Source: Bacteroidales bacterium (GTDB taxonomy: Bacteria; Bacteroidota; Bacteroidia; Bacteroidales; UBA1556). From it: a stretch of 48,552 nt of DNA. The stretch spans positions 1-48,552 of the forward strand of contig JAFGWF010000092.1 in the NCBI GenBank assembly GCA_016937295.1. Direction: 5' to 3'. Below the pieces are notes generated by a model, which ran no database searches, was not told the DNA's origin, and worked only from the letters and a program-made list of their open reading frames with translations. Positions 1 through 10,015 of this stretch are shown one piece after another (the stretch's first letter is position 1; the number at the start of each line of letters is the position of its first letter). Made by a program: the position numbers and the translations under genes.

Positions 1-719
1 AAAACGGGTGTTCCGTCTAAAATTTCATCACCAAAAGTTGGGGAAACCATCCCTCTTAACACATGTTTATGCTCATAGTCAAGTATTGCAGGTGTATTGC
101 CGATGGAAGCATCGAGATTCAGTTGCCCACTTATCATACCAGATTCCGTAATCATAATACAAAGATTATATTTTCCTGATGGCATGGATTTTAGAAAAGT
201 TACCTCTGTATTAAGGCTTAGTATTGTATCTGAATTATTGAATGATGGGTCAAGGTGAATATATAATTCAGGCTCTTTAGGCAAAGAATCAATGAGCTTA
301 CTTACCTCCGTTGCAAATCCTCCTTTGTCCACTAAATAACCACCATTGTTTTGTTTAATTCTATTAATCATTCCAACAGGTATTCCTAAAACACCAAAGT
401 AACTAAGTAAGGAATTCCCTTCAGCACACCGGTAGTCATGATTAAAAGGAAAAGTGTCAGGTTTTGCTTGACCTGTTGTATGTAAGTACACAACTATTAG
501 TTGTTTTCCATATAATTTCTGTAAATCGGAAGCAACTTTATGCGCTGATGGACAATTATTGCATTTATGAGCGGTAAAATCCTCCAAGAGCACTTTTCGC
601 ACAGTGTCGTTGGTTAGGTTGTTGTTATTCCCTATAGTTGTGTAAGGCGCATCTATTTTATCACATGATAATCCGATGAATATCAGGGATATAAATAACA
701 AAATGGATAGCTTATTCAT
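1..719 (-). CDS. Omp28-like thioredoxin-fold lipoprotein (3' end truncated by window edge)
   Basis: Open minus-strand frame not listed in the ORF track because it runs off the window. It reads MNKLSILLFISLIFIGLSCDKIDAPYTT..., with a lipobox-like LSC and EDFTAHKCNNCPSAHKVASDLQKLYG (CxxC) typical of Omp28-related proteins. Confidence 0.8.
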   Translation of the reverse strand, partial: MNKLSILLFISLIFIGLSCDKIDAPYTTIGNNNNLTNDTVRKVLLEDFTAHKCNNCPSAHKVASDLQKLYGKQLIVVYLHTTGQAKPDTFPFNHDYRCAEGNSLLSYFGVLGIPVGMINRIKQNNGGYLVDKGGFATEVSKLIDSLPKEPELYIHLDPSFNNSDTILSLNTEVTFLKSMPSGKYNLCIMITESGMISGQLNLDASIGNTPAILDYEHKHVLRGMVSPTFGDEILDGTPV

Positions 720-759
720 ATTTCGGTTCTTTTAAATTCTTTAAAAATTTGGTAAGGAG

Positions 760-2400
760 TTAAAAACTGCTGGTTAGACTTATTGAGAATCCATTGGTTG
801 CCGGCACCTCACGACAAACACCACCTACACAAAGGATTCCATTGCTTTGTTTTCCGTAAGTCAATGCTAATCGAGTTGTGTTCCAAGTATAACCACTGCT
901 AACTGACAAATAATGAATTTGCATGGTTTCCACCGGATTTCCATAGTTGTACTGGTCAATTACCGCTGCAAAAAAGCTTTTATAATTGTATTCGACCATT
1001 CCCAGAAACCAATTCCCCCAATCTTCTTCAGCAAAAGTGGCTTCAACATCGAAATGTAACGACTGATATTTTTTGAATTTCCACCAAACATCAGCCACGC
1101 CGGTTTGAGCCAACACATTTGGTTCTTCGTGTCCTTCAATCACATTCATATTATAAAAGATGTTATAGTAGGAAAGGATGAGATTCCATTTGGTATTAAT
1201 TTTCTTGGTAATTTTGAAATTGAAATCGTGGTAGTATTTTTCTTTTCCAATCTCGAAAAACGGTGAAGTATAACCATCTGAGGCAGCCATGCCAATAGTT
1301 GTACTGTCATTTATTTGGTTTTTTTGCAGTCCCTGCGATATGGAATAATTGAGTTCGAGACCCATTCCTGTTTTGCCGCCAAGAACTGATTTTTTCTTCA
1401 CTTTATACTGTATTGTTGCTTGCAATCCCATTTCACCATTGGCTTGAGTCGCATAAGGATAATATGCGGGCATTGTGTAGGCATGTTGAGCAGTCATAGC
1501 CGGAATATAGTTTATCGGCAGATTAAATCCGGTAGCGGTGCGGTCGGAGCGAAAGTCCATATTATCAACGCGTTTGGCTTGAAGTGACGCCCCAAATCCC
1601 TTTTTAGAATAACTCAAAGTCAACAAAACAGCATGACCATCCTTGTAAATCATATTATTCGTAGCGTTTGGGTCATTGATTTTATAACCGGCTTCGGTCA
1701 GCAAAACCCAGTTGCCTCGGTAGATATTTAATCGACCGGAATAAGCTCCCACATTGGCAGGAAGGATATAGATAGGATCTAAATCTTGTTGATACCGACT
1801 TACAAAATTTCCACCGACAAAGACCTGTGTTTTTTTATCGTTAAAACGTTTAAATGCTTGATTCAGATGTATTTCTGCATCAATGCCGCGAACTAGTCCA
1901 TCGCCTTTTCCCCAAAAGGAACGTTGTTTTCCGACAAGTCCTGTTATGCGAATGCCGGGAAAATTTGCTTTAACACGAATACCATCTATGGAATTGTCAA
2001 AACCAAGATTCCACTCCTGATACGCCCGCAAAATCATTCCGCTGCCAAACTGTTCGTAAAAGTTTCCGGCGGTGAGCTCAAATTGCTTATTCGTATATTT
2101 TGCGTAGCGATAAGGGATGCCATGCCCTTTGTAGCGTGGGTCAAACCCTTGAAGTGGAGGCATAAAAGCTTCGTAGCGCACTCCGGCCTCAAAATTTTTG
2201 TACGTATAGATTAAGTCTAAAAAGGAATTGACACCCATTTTTTCATCCGGAATCGTGGCGCCAATAATCGTATCTTCCTGATATAGTTGGGCATCTACTT
2301 GAAAACTGCCGTGCAGGGTTCCCCCTTCAGATTGACTATAAAGAGATTTTGTGGATACAAGAAAAGCCACTATGGCGATTATTCCTATAAATTTTGTCAT
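760..2400 (-). CDS. DUF6029-like outer membrane beta-barrel protein
   Basis: 546-aa ORF with signal peptide, beta-barrel-like alternation and C-terminal aromatic F. Has the GILCVGGVCREVPATNGFSISLTSSF tail and is sandwiched between TlpA-like and Omp28-like genes. Confidence 0.75.
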   Translation of the reverse strand: MTKFIGIIAIVAFLVSTKSLYSQSEGGTLHGSFQVDAQLYQEDTIIGATIPDEKMGVNSFLDLIYTYKNFEAGVRYEAFMPPLQGFDPRYKGHGIPYRYAKYTNKQFELTAGNFYEQFGSGMILRAYQEWNLGFDNSIDGIRVKANFPGIRITGLVGKQRSFWGKGDGLVRGIDAEIHLNQAFKRFNDKKTQVFVGGNFVSRYQQDLDPIYILPANVGAYSGRLNIYRGNWVLLTEAGYKINDPNATNNMIYKDGHAVLLTLSYSKKGFGASLQAKRVDNMDFRSDRTATGFNLPINYIPAMTAQHAYTMPAYYPYATQANGEMGLQATIQYKVKKKSVLGGKTGMGLELNYSISQGLQKNQINDSTTIGMAASDGYTSPFFEIGKEKYYHDFNFKITKKINTKWNLILSYYNIFYNMNVIEGHEEPNVLAQTGVADVWWKFKKYQSLHFDVEATFAEEDWGNWFLGMVEYNYKSFFAAVIDQYNYGNPVETMQIHYLSVSSGYTWNTTRLALTYGKQSNGILCVGGVCREVPATNGFSISLTSSF

Positions 2401-2417
2401 AAGGTTAAGATTATGAA

Positions 2418-2936
2418 TTATTTAATGGCTTCTCCTTTTTTGACTTTTCGAATGATTTCTATCATTTCCAGTTCGCCACCTTCCGAAAAAGTAGTGTGTT
2501 GCCATACGATTTCTCCTTTTCCATTGAGGATAAAAGTATGGGGAACCATATTGACGCCCATTGCTCGTTTAAAGTCTCCGTTTTCATCAAGGTAAACCTC
2601 ATATTCCCATTCTTTGGAATCGACAAATGGTTTAACCTTGAATGAATTACGAGTGTTGTCGATGGAAACGGCTACTAATTTTACGCCGGTTTCTTCTTGC
2701 CAATCGGCATACACTTCGTTGATTGTGGTGAGCTCTTGAATACAGGGTTTACACCAAGTAGCCCAAAAACTAATGATAATCGGATTTCCGTCATTAGCGA
2801 TGTTTGATGTGTTGAAAACACTGCCATCCAATGCTTTAATGTCGATAGATGGGATTTTCTGTAGGTTTTCGTCAGCGGTAAATCCTGCTACAAGAAGCAT
2901 TAACGGAAGCGCAATGAATAAAATTGATTTTCTCAT
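2418..2936 (-). CDS. TlpA-family periplasmic thiol-disulfide oxidoreductase
   Basis: Signal peptide plus SFWATWCKPCIQEL (CxxC thioredoxin active site). Confidence 0.92.
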   Translation of the reverse strand: MRKSILFIALPLMLLVAGFTADENLQKIPSIDIKALDGSVFNTSNIANDGNPIIISFWATWCKPCIQELTTINEVYADWQEETGVKLVAVSIDNTRNSFKVKPFVDSKEWEYEVYLDENGDFKRAMGVNMVPHTFILNGKGEIVWQHTTFSEGGELEMIEIIRKVKKGEAIK

Positions 2937-2962
2937 AAGGTGTGTATTGAGTTGTGTTCCAA

Positions 2963-2998
2963 TTGGCTGCGAAATTAGAAAAATTTTCCATTCTGCAA
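2963..2998 (-). promoter_or_regulatory. Putative Bacteroidota sigma-ABfr type promoter for the TlpA/DUF6029/Omp28 operon
   Basis: Minus strand reads TTG-N18-TAATTTCG (2998..2970), one mismatch from TAnnTTTG, about 30 nt upstream of the TlpA ATG. Confidence 0.45.
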
Positions 2999-3160
2999 CA
3001 CTAAAACAATTTAGGAAAATGCAGCTAAGTTCAAATTTTGTGCCTAAATTGCCGACTTATGAAACCTTCTGCGAATTAATGGCTTTCAAGTCCTTGCTCA
3101 ATTCCAACCTATTTCTAATCACGCAACTACCGTTGAACTTTGATTGGTTGAAACCGTTAA

Positions 3161-4597
3161 TTACAACCCTATGCCATAATAGGCTTTGATGCCATTAGGA
3201 TAAATTCCCTCAATGAGCACTCCGCCTTTTTTAGTGCTTAACAATTTATAAATATCATCGGGTTGATTTACCGGTTTGCGGTCGATCTTGGTAATGATGA
3301 AGTCGTCTTTAATTCCGGCATTGGCAATGATACCACGCTTAATTTCAGTAACTTGAACGCCATTTTCGATACCTAATAGACTTTTTGTCTTTTCGTCAAC
3401 TGGTTTTAGGTTAGCTCCTAACTCCAAAACGGCCTCCTCATGCGCCGAACGAAGTTTTGTGTTCCCTTTCATGTCGGTGAGCTTAACAGTAGATGTTTTT
3501 TCATTATCTTTTTGCAGATACTTTACTTCAATTGCATCACCGGGCCGATGCATCCCAACACGCTCTAACAATTCGCTCGGACTGTTTATTTCTATATTGT
3601 CAATTTCCAAAATAATATCGCCGGCTTTGATTCCGGCTTTTTCGGCTGGCAGTCCGTCAACAACACCTTCCACTAATACACCTTTAAGGTTTTTCAACTT
3701 ATAGGCTTCTGCCACTTTTGCATTGATTTCGGCAATCGAAATTCCAATTACTGCTCTTTGCACTTGTCCAAATTCTTTCAGATCTTTGACCACTTTTTTT
3801 ACAATGCCGGAAGGAATAGCAAAACTGTATCCTTGGTAATATCCAGTTCTTGAGGCTATTGCAGCGTTTATGCCAATAAGTTTTCCTTCGATATTGACTA
3901 ACGCTCCCCCTGAATTTCCCGGATTAACCGCAGCATCGGTTTGAATAAAGGATTCAATGGCCGAATTTCCAGGTAATATGTTGATATTTCGGGCTTTAGC
4001 AGAAACTATTCCTGCCGTAACTGTTGATGTTAGGTTAAATGGATTTCCTACAGCCAAAACCCACTCACCTACTTTTACACTGTCGGAATTGCCAAAAGTG
4101 AGATATGGTAATTCTTTGTCTTCAACCTTTAATAATGCTAAGTCGGTACTGGCATCTAACCCAATGGTTTTTGCTTCATACGACCTTTTATCGTTCAAAA
4201 TTACCGTAATCTTATCGGCTTGCTGAACGACATGGTTATTGGTTACAATGTATCCATCAGAAGAAATTATTACACCCGACCCGCTTGCCTTATAAACTCG
4301 ATTGCCTCCGTTGAAGAAAAAATCCTCAAGCGAAAAAAAATCGTCATAAACACTACTTTTTCTGGTAAACTCGGTTTGGATGTGAACAACAGCGTGTAGC
4401 GCATTCTCAGCACTCGAATTGAAGTCCATCATCAATTGCTTGCTTGTGGGTAGGTAAGCAGTTTGATAACCAATGTTTTGTGGCACTTCTTTTAGAACCA
4501 CTTTTGGTTCGTCTTGATCCTTAATTTGATCGTATAAAAATAATGTTAGTGTTGAGACTGCAACTGCCAAAACTATTGTTTTTAAAGCCTGTTTCAT
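3161..4597 (-). CDS. htrA: Do/HtrA-family serine protease with two PDZ domains
   Basis: TNNHVV, STDLALLKV and NPGNSGGAL catalytic motifs, then two PDZ-like regions. Start moved from 4618 to the internal ATG (MKQALK) because AGGAG lies about 7 nt upstream of it. Confidence 0.93.
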   Translation of the reverse strand: MKQALKTIVLAVAVSTLTLFLYDQIKDQDEPKVVLKEVPQNIGYQTAYLPTSKQLMMDFNSSAENALHAVVHIQTEFTRKSSVYDDFFSLEDFFFNGGNRVYKASGSGVIISSDGYIVTNNHVVQQADKITVILNDKRSYEAKTIGLDASTDLALLKVEDKELPYLTFGNSDSVKVGEWVLAVGNPFNLTSTVTAGIVSAKARNINILPGNSAIESFIQTDAAVNPGNSGGALVNIEGKLIGINAAIASRTGYYQGYSFAIPSGIVKKVVKDLKEFGQVQRAVIGISIAEINAKVAEAYKLKNLKGVLVEGVVDGLPAEKAGIKAGDIILEIDNIEINSPSELLERVGMHRPGDAIEVKYLQKDNEKTSTVKLTDMKGNTKLRSAHEEAVLELGANLKPVDEKTKSLLGIENGVQVTEIKRGIIANAGIKDDFIITKIDRKPVNQPDDIYKLLSTKKGGVLIEGIYPNGIKAYYGIGL

Positions 4598-4854
4598 GTT
4601 ATTTCTCCTTTCATTCATTTAAATATTATTTTAGTATTGCTTTATACTATGTTGAACTTAGTTGATTTGTTAATCATTTTAATTTCAACGTATTTTGTTA
4701 AAATTTGGAATAATTGACTGGTAAACGCAAAATTATCCCTTTATGATATTTTTGGTTGTTAAATGTAGTTAACCAAAGTAAACGATTCTAAAGGGATTTA
4801 TGTGGACTGATTTTCTTTTTTATGTATGTTTGTGGTCGTTTTTACCTCATCCAA

Positions 4855-5556
4855 ATGCAACGTTATTTTTTAGGAAAATTTGTGTTTTTTATTCTTGGCA
4901 TGGTCGCCGGGTTGGGTTTATTTTGGATATATGGGATCTATATAAATCAAGATGTTTTTCAAAATTCTACTCCGGAGATGGAGCAATTAGTTGAATTACC
5001 AATTAATGAAGCCGAATTTAAAGTGAAGAAAAAGATAAAACCTAAAACAAAGAAATCCGCTCAGCTTGACGTTTCTGATAGTTTGATTATGTCGATTCCA
5101 GACAGCTTGACCGACATAAATTTGAGTTTCGAAAAATCTAATGGGGATACTTTATCTATACTTCAAAATGATTCTATCGGCAGTGTTGATTTTGTTGTGA
5201 TGCAAGATGAGAAGGTCTATGCTCGTTACTTTAAACCATCTGGCAATCCTGTGCTTTTTCACTGTGATTTTGATGCAGAAATGGATAGTATTCTGATAGA
5301 TAATTCTATGACCTTGCCCAAAGAAGGCTTGTTGGTTGAATTTTGGCGGTCGCCGGTCAATTTTTCCGGATATCGACTCTCGCGTCAAAAATTAGTGCTT
5401 TTTGGAGTTTTTGAATATGATAGCTTGTCGTTTCATTATCACGAAGAAGAAGTTTTGCTAATGAAATACAAGCAAAAATCGTTTATCCTCAAATGTGGAA
5501 ACGATTTTTCTCCCATCATCTTTAATCCTAATAAAAAGGGGCGTAAGCCATCTTAA
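4855..5556 (+). CDS. Hypothetical membrane-anchored protein
   Basis: ORF with one N-terminal TM (MQRYFLGKFVFFILGMVAGLGLFWIYG). Start moved from 4822 because that ATG lies against a TATGTTTG promoter-like box. Confidence 0.7.
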   Translation: MQRYFLGKFVFFILGMVAGLGLFWIYGIYINQDVFQNSTPEMEQLVELPINEAEFKVKKKIKPKTKKSAQLDVSDSLIMSIPDSLTDINLSFEKSNGDTLSILQNDSIGSVDFVVMQDEKVYARYFKPSGNPVLFHCDFDAEMDSILIDNSMTLPKEGLLVEFWRSPVNFSGYRLSRQKLVLFGVFEYDSLSFHYHEEEVLLMKYKQKSFILKCGNDFSPIIFNPNKKGRKPS

Positions 5557-5561
5557 ATGAT

Positions 5562-6356
5562 ATGAATCTAGTGCATTTCTCGAAATATCACGGAGCCGGT
5601 AATGACTTTATACTAATTGATAACAGAGACTTAGTTTTCAATGTTAACTCGCAATATATCCGTATGTTATGTGATCGACATTTTGGAATAGGGGCTGATG
5701 GGCTGATGCTTTTAGAAAACCACTCCGAATTTGATTTTACCATGCGTTATTTTAATGCTGATGGCGGTGAGGCAACGTTATGCGGCAATGGTGGTAGATG
5801 CATTAGTGCCTTTGCTCATCAACTTGGTGTGGTTGGTTCAACAGCTTTTTTTCTGGCATCCGATGGTCCACACAAAGCCCAAATATTTCCCAATGGATTA
5901 TCGTATATGGTTGAATTGCAGATGAATGATATTGTGCGTGACACGGTTGATAGCGACTATTCGTTTCTGAATACCGGTTCGCCACACCATGTTCAGTGGG
6001 TTGATGAGGTGTCAAATATGGAAGTTTTTCAACATGGTTCACAGATTCGTTTTTCTGAACATTATAAAGGTATCGGTGGAACAAATGTGAATTTTGTGGA
6101 GATTTTAGATTCTAATCAGCTAAAAATCAGAACTTATGAGCGTGGTGTTGAAAATGAAACTCTCGCCTGTGGAACTGGTGCAGTTGCTTCAGCTATTTTG
6201 TTTGCTTTAAAAAACAACTTAAAAGAAGGTCCTGTTGTTCTTCGAGCTGTTGGAGGTGATTTGACGGTTAATTTTTCCATAGAGCCAAATAATGTTACCA
6301 ATATTGTTCTTTCAGGCCCGGCAGTGAAGGTCTTTGAAGGAACTATTAAATTTTAG
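5562..6356 (+). CDS. dapF: Diaminopimelate epimerase
   Basis: KYHGAGNDFILIDN, ATLCGNGGRC and ENETLACGTGAVAS, the two catalytic-cysteine motifs. Confidence 0.97.
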   Translation: MNLVHFSKYHGAGNDFILIDNRDLVFNVNSQYIRMLCDRHFGIGADGLMLLENHSEFDFTMRYFNADGGEATLCGNGGRCISAFAHQLGVVGSTAFFLASDGPHKAQIFPNGLSYMVELQMNDIVRDTVDSDYSFLNTGSPHHVQWVDEVSNMEVFQHGSQIRFSEHYKGIGGTNVNFVEILDSNQLKIRTYERGVENETLACGTGAVASAILFALKNNLKEGPVVLRAVGGDLTVNFSIEPNNVTNIVLSGPAVKVFEGTIKF

Positions 6357-6361
6357 TATTA

Positions 6362-6877
6362 ATGCTTGAAAATGACCAAATTTATTTAAGAGTTGCTGAA
6401 ATTAAGGATGTGGATTTTCTGCTTCAAACCGAAAATAACTCTGAGTATTGGCATGTTTCCGGTACTCTTTTTCCATATTCTCGTTTTGAATTGGAATCCT
6501 TTATTCTAAATAATTCTCACGATCTTTTCACGGAAAAACAACTTCGATTAATGATTTGTGAGATGACTTCTGATAATCTGGTTGGCATGGTGGATCTTTT
6601 CGACTACCATCCAATGCATCGTAGGGCTGGTGTGGGAATCATTGTCGATGAAGTAGTTAGGCATCAAGGCGTAGCATCTCAAGCATTAAACTTAGTGTGC
6701 GAGTATGCAAAAACTATTCTTCAGTTGAATCAACTTTATTGCGAAGTTCAAACGGATAATTTTACTTCCTTAAAGCTTTTTGAGAAGTTAGGTTTTGTTA
6801 AGATTGGTGTGAAAAAGCAATGGGTATTTGTTGATAATCAATGGAAAGACGTGTGTTTTTTTCAAAAATTGCTTTAA
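6362..6877 (+). CDS. GNAT-family N-acetyltransferase
   Basis: RRAGVGIIVDEVVRHQGVASQALNLVCEYAK and EVQTDNFTSLKLFEKLGFVKIGV, typical RimJ-like GNAT motifs. Confidence 0.9.
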   Translation: MLENDQIYLRVAEIKDVDFLLQTENNSEYWHVSGTLFPYSRFELESFILNNSHDLFTEKQLRLMICEMTSDNLVGMVDLFDYHPMHRRAGVGIIVDEVVRHQGVASQALNLVCEYAKTILQLNQLYCEVQTDNFTSLKLFEKLGFVKIGVKKQWVFVDNQWKDVCFFQKLL

Positions 6878-6906
6878 ATGAGTTGGGTGGTTTTTGATTT
6901 GTTGAA

Positions 6907-7956
6907 ATGAATTGTTTTAAAATGAGAATATTTAAAATTGTTTTGGTGGTGATTTCGGTTGTTTTAATCGGTGTTGCAATTTTGTTTTATAAACTTTACC
7001 AAAAATATCAGGCGCCAATTGTTGCCTTGCCATCATCATCGGCTATTTTTTTTATTCCTACAAATTCTGACTATCATTATGTATTGAAATCGCTTTATAA
7101 TCAAGGTTTTGTGAAGGATACTTCTCTACTGAATTTTGTTGCCGAATTGAAAAAATACCCTCAGAAAGTCAAACCTGGACGATATCGCTTGCAAAATGAA
7201 ATGAATGCCAATCAGTTAGTAAATATGTTGCGTTCAGGCCGACAAGACCCTGTAATGTTTACCTTTAATAATATCCGTTTTTTGCCCAAACTTGCCGGAT
7301 TAGCTGCCGCCAAACTTGAGTTAGATTCTGCCAAGTTAATGTCAATGCTCACCAATCGGCCTCTTTTAGATTCTATCGGATTCACACCGGAAACAGCCAT
7401 AGCTCTTTTTATTCCAAATACTTACGAGTTTTTTTGGAATACTTCTGAATTGGAGTTTGTCGAAAGAATGCACAAAGAATATAAGAAATTCTGGTCTGAG
7501 AATAGAACTTCTAAAGCTATGGATATGTCATTGTCGCCCATAGAAGTGAGTATTTTGGCAAGCATCATTCAGGAAGAAACCAACAAAACTGATGAGATGA
7601 GCCGAATGGCCGGTGTGCTCGTCAATAGGTTACGCCGTAATATGAAACTTCAAGCCGACCCAACCGCAAGATATGCTTATGGCGACTTTTCCGTCAAACG
7701 AATACTGACTGATTACACCTTGATAGAATCACCTTATAATACGTATCATATTTTTGGTTTGCCACCAGACCCTATTTGTATGCCCGAACAGAAAGCAATA
7801 GATGCGGTTTTGAATTTTGAAAAAAATTCTTATCTCTACTATTGTGCACGCGCCGATGGGTCGGGTTATCACGAGTTTGCCGAAAATCATTCTCAACATA
7901 TTCGTAATGCAAATGCCTATCATAGTTATTTACGTAAGTTGAATATCCGTAGGTAA
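6907..7956 (+). CDS. mltG: Endolytic transglycosylase MltG (YceG)
   Basis: N-terminal TM, SIIQEETNKTDEMSRMAGVLVNRLRRNMKLQADPTARYA, FGLPPDPICMP. Confidence 0.94.
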   Translation: MNCFKMRIFKIVLVVISVVLIGVAILFYKLYQKYQAPIVALPSSSAIFFIPTNSDYHYVLKSLYNQGFVKDTSLLNFVAELKKYPQKVKPGRYRLQNEMNANQLVNMLRSGRQDPVMFTFNNIRFLPKLAGLAAAKLELDSAKLMSMLTNRPLLDSIGFTPETAIALFIPNTYEFFWNTSELEFVERMHKEYKKFWSENRTSKAMDMSLSPIEVSILASIIQEETNKTDEMSRMAGVLVNRLRRNMKLQADPTARYAYGDFSVKRILTDYTLIESPYNTYHIFGLPPDPICMPEQKAIDAVLNFEKNSYLYYCARADGSGYHEFAENHSQHIRNANAYHSYLRKLNIRR

Positions 7957-7999
7957 TAATTTTTAAGATGATTCGTTTATCGAAACTAAACCCAATCCT

Positions 8000-8758
8000 A
8001 TGAATTCAAAACTATTACTAATATTTATTCTTACATTGTTGATTAACAGTGGATTAAAAGCTCAATCAGTAACTGACACGAATATTCGAATATCTATGTT
8101 TTCTGCCCATTATTCATTTCATATTCCGGGTGGCGATTTGAGTGATAGATTTGGAAACAGCAATTCCGTTGGCGCTGATTTTTCCTTTAAAACAGTAAAT
8201 GGATGGCTTTTTGGCGCCGACTATTCTTTTGTTTTTGGGGAAAACGTAAAGAATAAAGATAGCTACTTTGCGGCGATTCGCAATAGTAAAGGATATGTGA
8301 TTGATGGCGATGGTAATTTTGCGGAGGCTTATATTTATCAGCGTGGATTTAATGCGTCTTTAATGGTAGGAAAGCAATTTAACTTTTGGGCGCCAAATCC
8401 TAATTCGGGACCTTTTATACAAATTTATGGTGGTTTTTTCCAGCATTATGTTCGTATCGAAAATCCTTATAGGGTTGCTCCTCAGATTATTGATGAGTAT
8501 GCTAAGCTTTATGATCGTCTTACCAATGGCTTCAGTATTTCTGAGTTTGTTGGCTACCGATTTATGGGAAATAAGCGTTTGATTAATTTTTATGCCGGTT
8601 TTGAGTTTGTTCAGGGGTTTACCGCCGGAAAACGCTCTTACAATGCTGATGACCGCCTAATAGATAACAGCAAACGCTTGGATTTGTTGTCAGGCCTGAG
8701 AATTGGTTGGGTCATTCCTCTTTATGGTAAAACGAAACAGGAATTCTTTTATTTTTAG
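8000..8758 (+). CDS. Hypothetical secreted/outer-membrane beta-barrel-like protein
   Basis: Signal peptide (MNSKLLLIFILTLLINSGLKAQ), amphipathic beta-strand character, C-terminal aromatic. Confidence 0.65.
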   Translation: MNSKLLLIFILTLLINSGLKAQSVTDTNIRISMFSAHYSFHIPGGDLSDRFGNSNSVGADFSFKTVNGWLFGADYSFVFGENVKNKDSYFAAIRNSKGYVIDGDGNFAEAYIYQRGFNASLMVGKQFNFWAPNPNSGPFIQIYGGFFQHYVRIENPYRVAPQIIDEYAKLYDRLTNGFSISEFVGYRFMGNKRLINFYAGFEFVQGFTAGKRSYNADDRLIDNSKRLDLLSGLRIGWVIPLYGKTKQEFFYF

Positions 8759-8770
8759 AAAGTTTTGATT

Positions 8771-10015
8771 ATGAGAGTTCTGTATTCCTTGGGAATTCGT
8801 CTTTATGTTTTGGCCATACATTTGGCTGCATTTTTCAATAGGTCTGCTGCAGCTTGGGTTAAGGGAAGAAAAAATCAGCCTGAATTTTCGGGAGACAAAA
8901 CGGATTCTTGGATATGGTTTCACGCGGCCTCTCTTGGGGAGTTTGAACAGGGAAGGCCTGTAATTGAGCAATTTAAAACGGATTTTCCCTCATATAAAAT
9001 TCTCATAACCTTCTTTTCCCCATCAGGTTACAATGTGCGTAAAAATTATCTGATTGCAGATTTTATTACTTATCTGCCTCCTGATTTGAACGTTTCAATG
9101 ACTAAGTTTATAGCTCAATTCAATTTGAAATTAGTCGTTTTTGTTAAGTACGAATATTGGTATAATCTTCTAAATGTCTTAAAAATCAATGATATACCAT
9201 ATTTTTTTATATCTGCAATCTACCGACCATCACAGATTTTCTTTAAACCTTACGGACGCTGGTTTAGAGAACATTTGGAAGCTTCATCGCATATTTTTTG
9301 TCAGGACATCGATTCTGTGCAATTATTAAAAAATATAGGAATTGAAAGGGTTTCGCTATCCGGCGATACAAGATTTGATAGGGTGATTGCAGCAATTTCG
9401 GAACACAAGAATATCGATTTTGTGAAAGCGTTTTCGTCCGAAAGTCAAGTGGTTGTTGTGGGGAGCTCATGGCCTGAAGATGAATCGTTGATTGCAACTA
9501 TTATCAGAAAATCCAGCCTTAACTATAAATGGATTTTAGTACCTCATCATGTTGATGAAAGCCATATCAGTCAAATAATTACGCTCTTTGAGGGACATAA
9601 GATTCTTAGGTTTTCTCAAGTAAAACCTCAATTTAAGGCCGAAGATTTTCAAATATTAGTGATTGATAGCATTGGACTACTGCTTCATCTTTATCGTTAT
9701 GCTACTATCGCTTGGGTTGGTGGCGGATTTGGTGCAGGTATTCACAACATTCTTGAACCTGCTGCATATTCTAAGCCGATCATTATCGGGCCTCGATACC
9801 AAAAGTTTAAAGAAGCCAAAGACCTTGTTCGATTAGGTGGGGTTTTCCCTGTCAGTGCATTAGATGAGGCTGTTTCAGTACTCGAAAAAATGCAAAATGA
9901 CGCTGTGTTTTTTGAAAAATCATCAAAAATATCCGGTGATTATGTTTACGAAAACCAAGGAGCCACAGAACACATAATGGCATTTTTTAGAAATTATAAC
10001 TTAAAAAACTCATAA
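8771..10015 (+). CDS. waaA: 3-deoxy-D-manno-octulosonic acid (Kdo) transferase
   Basis: HAASLGEFEQGRPVIEQ, FFSPSGY, VGGGFGAGIHNILEPAAYSKPIIIGPRYQKFKEA. Track start 8765 is a TTG; the ATG at 8771 is preferred. Confidence 0.95.
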   Translation: MRVLYSLGIRLYVLAIHLAAFFNRSAAAWVKGRKNQPEFSGDKTDSWIWFHAASLGEFEQGRPVIEQFKTDFPSYKILITFFSPSGYNVRKNYLIADFITYLPPDLNVSMTKFIAQFNLKLVVFVKYEYWYNLLNVLKINDIPYFFISAIYRPSQIFFKPYGRWFREHLEASSHIFCQDIDSVQLLKNIGIERVSLSGDTRFDRVIAAISEHKNIDFVKAFSSESQVVVVGSSWPEDESLIATIIRKSSLNYKWILVPHHVDESHISQIITLFEGHKILRFSQVKPQFKAEDFQILVIDSIGLLLHLYRYATIAWVGGGFGAGIHNILEPAAYSKPIIIGPRYQKFKEAKDLVRLGGVFPVSALDEAVSVLEKMQNDAVFFEKSSKISGDYVYENQGATEHIMAFFRNYNLKNS

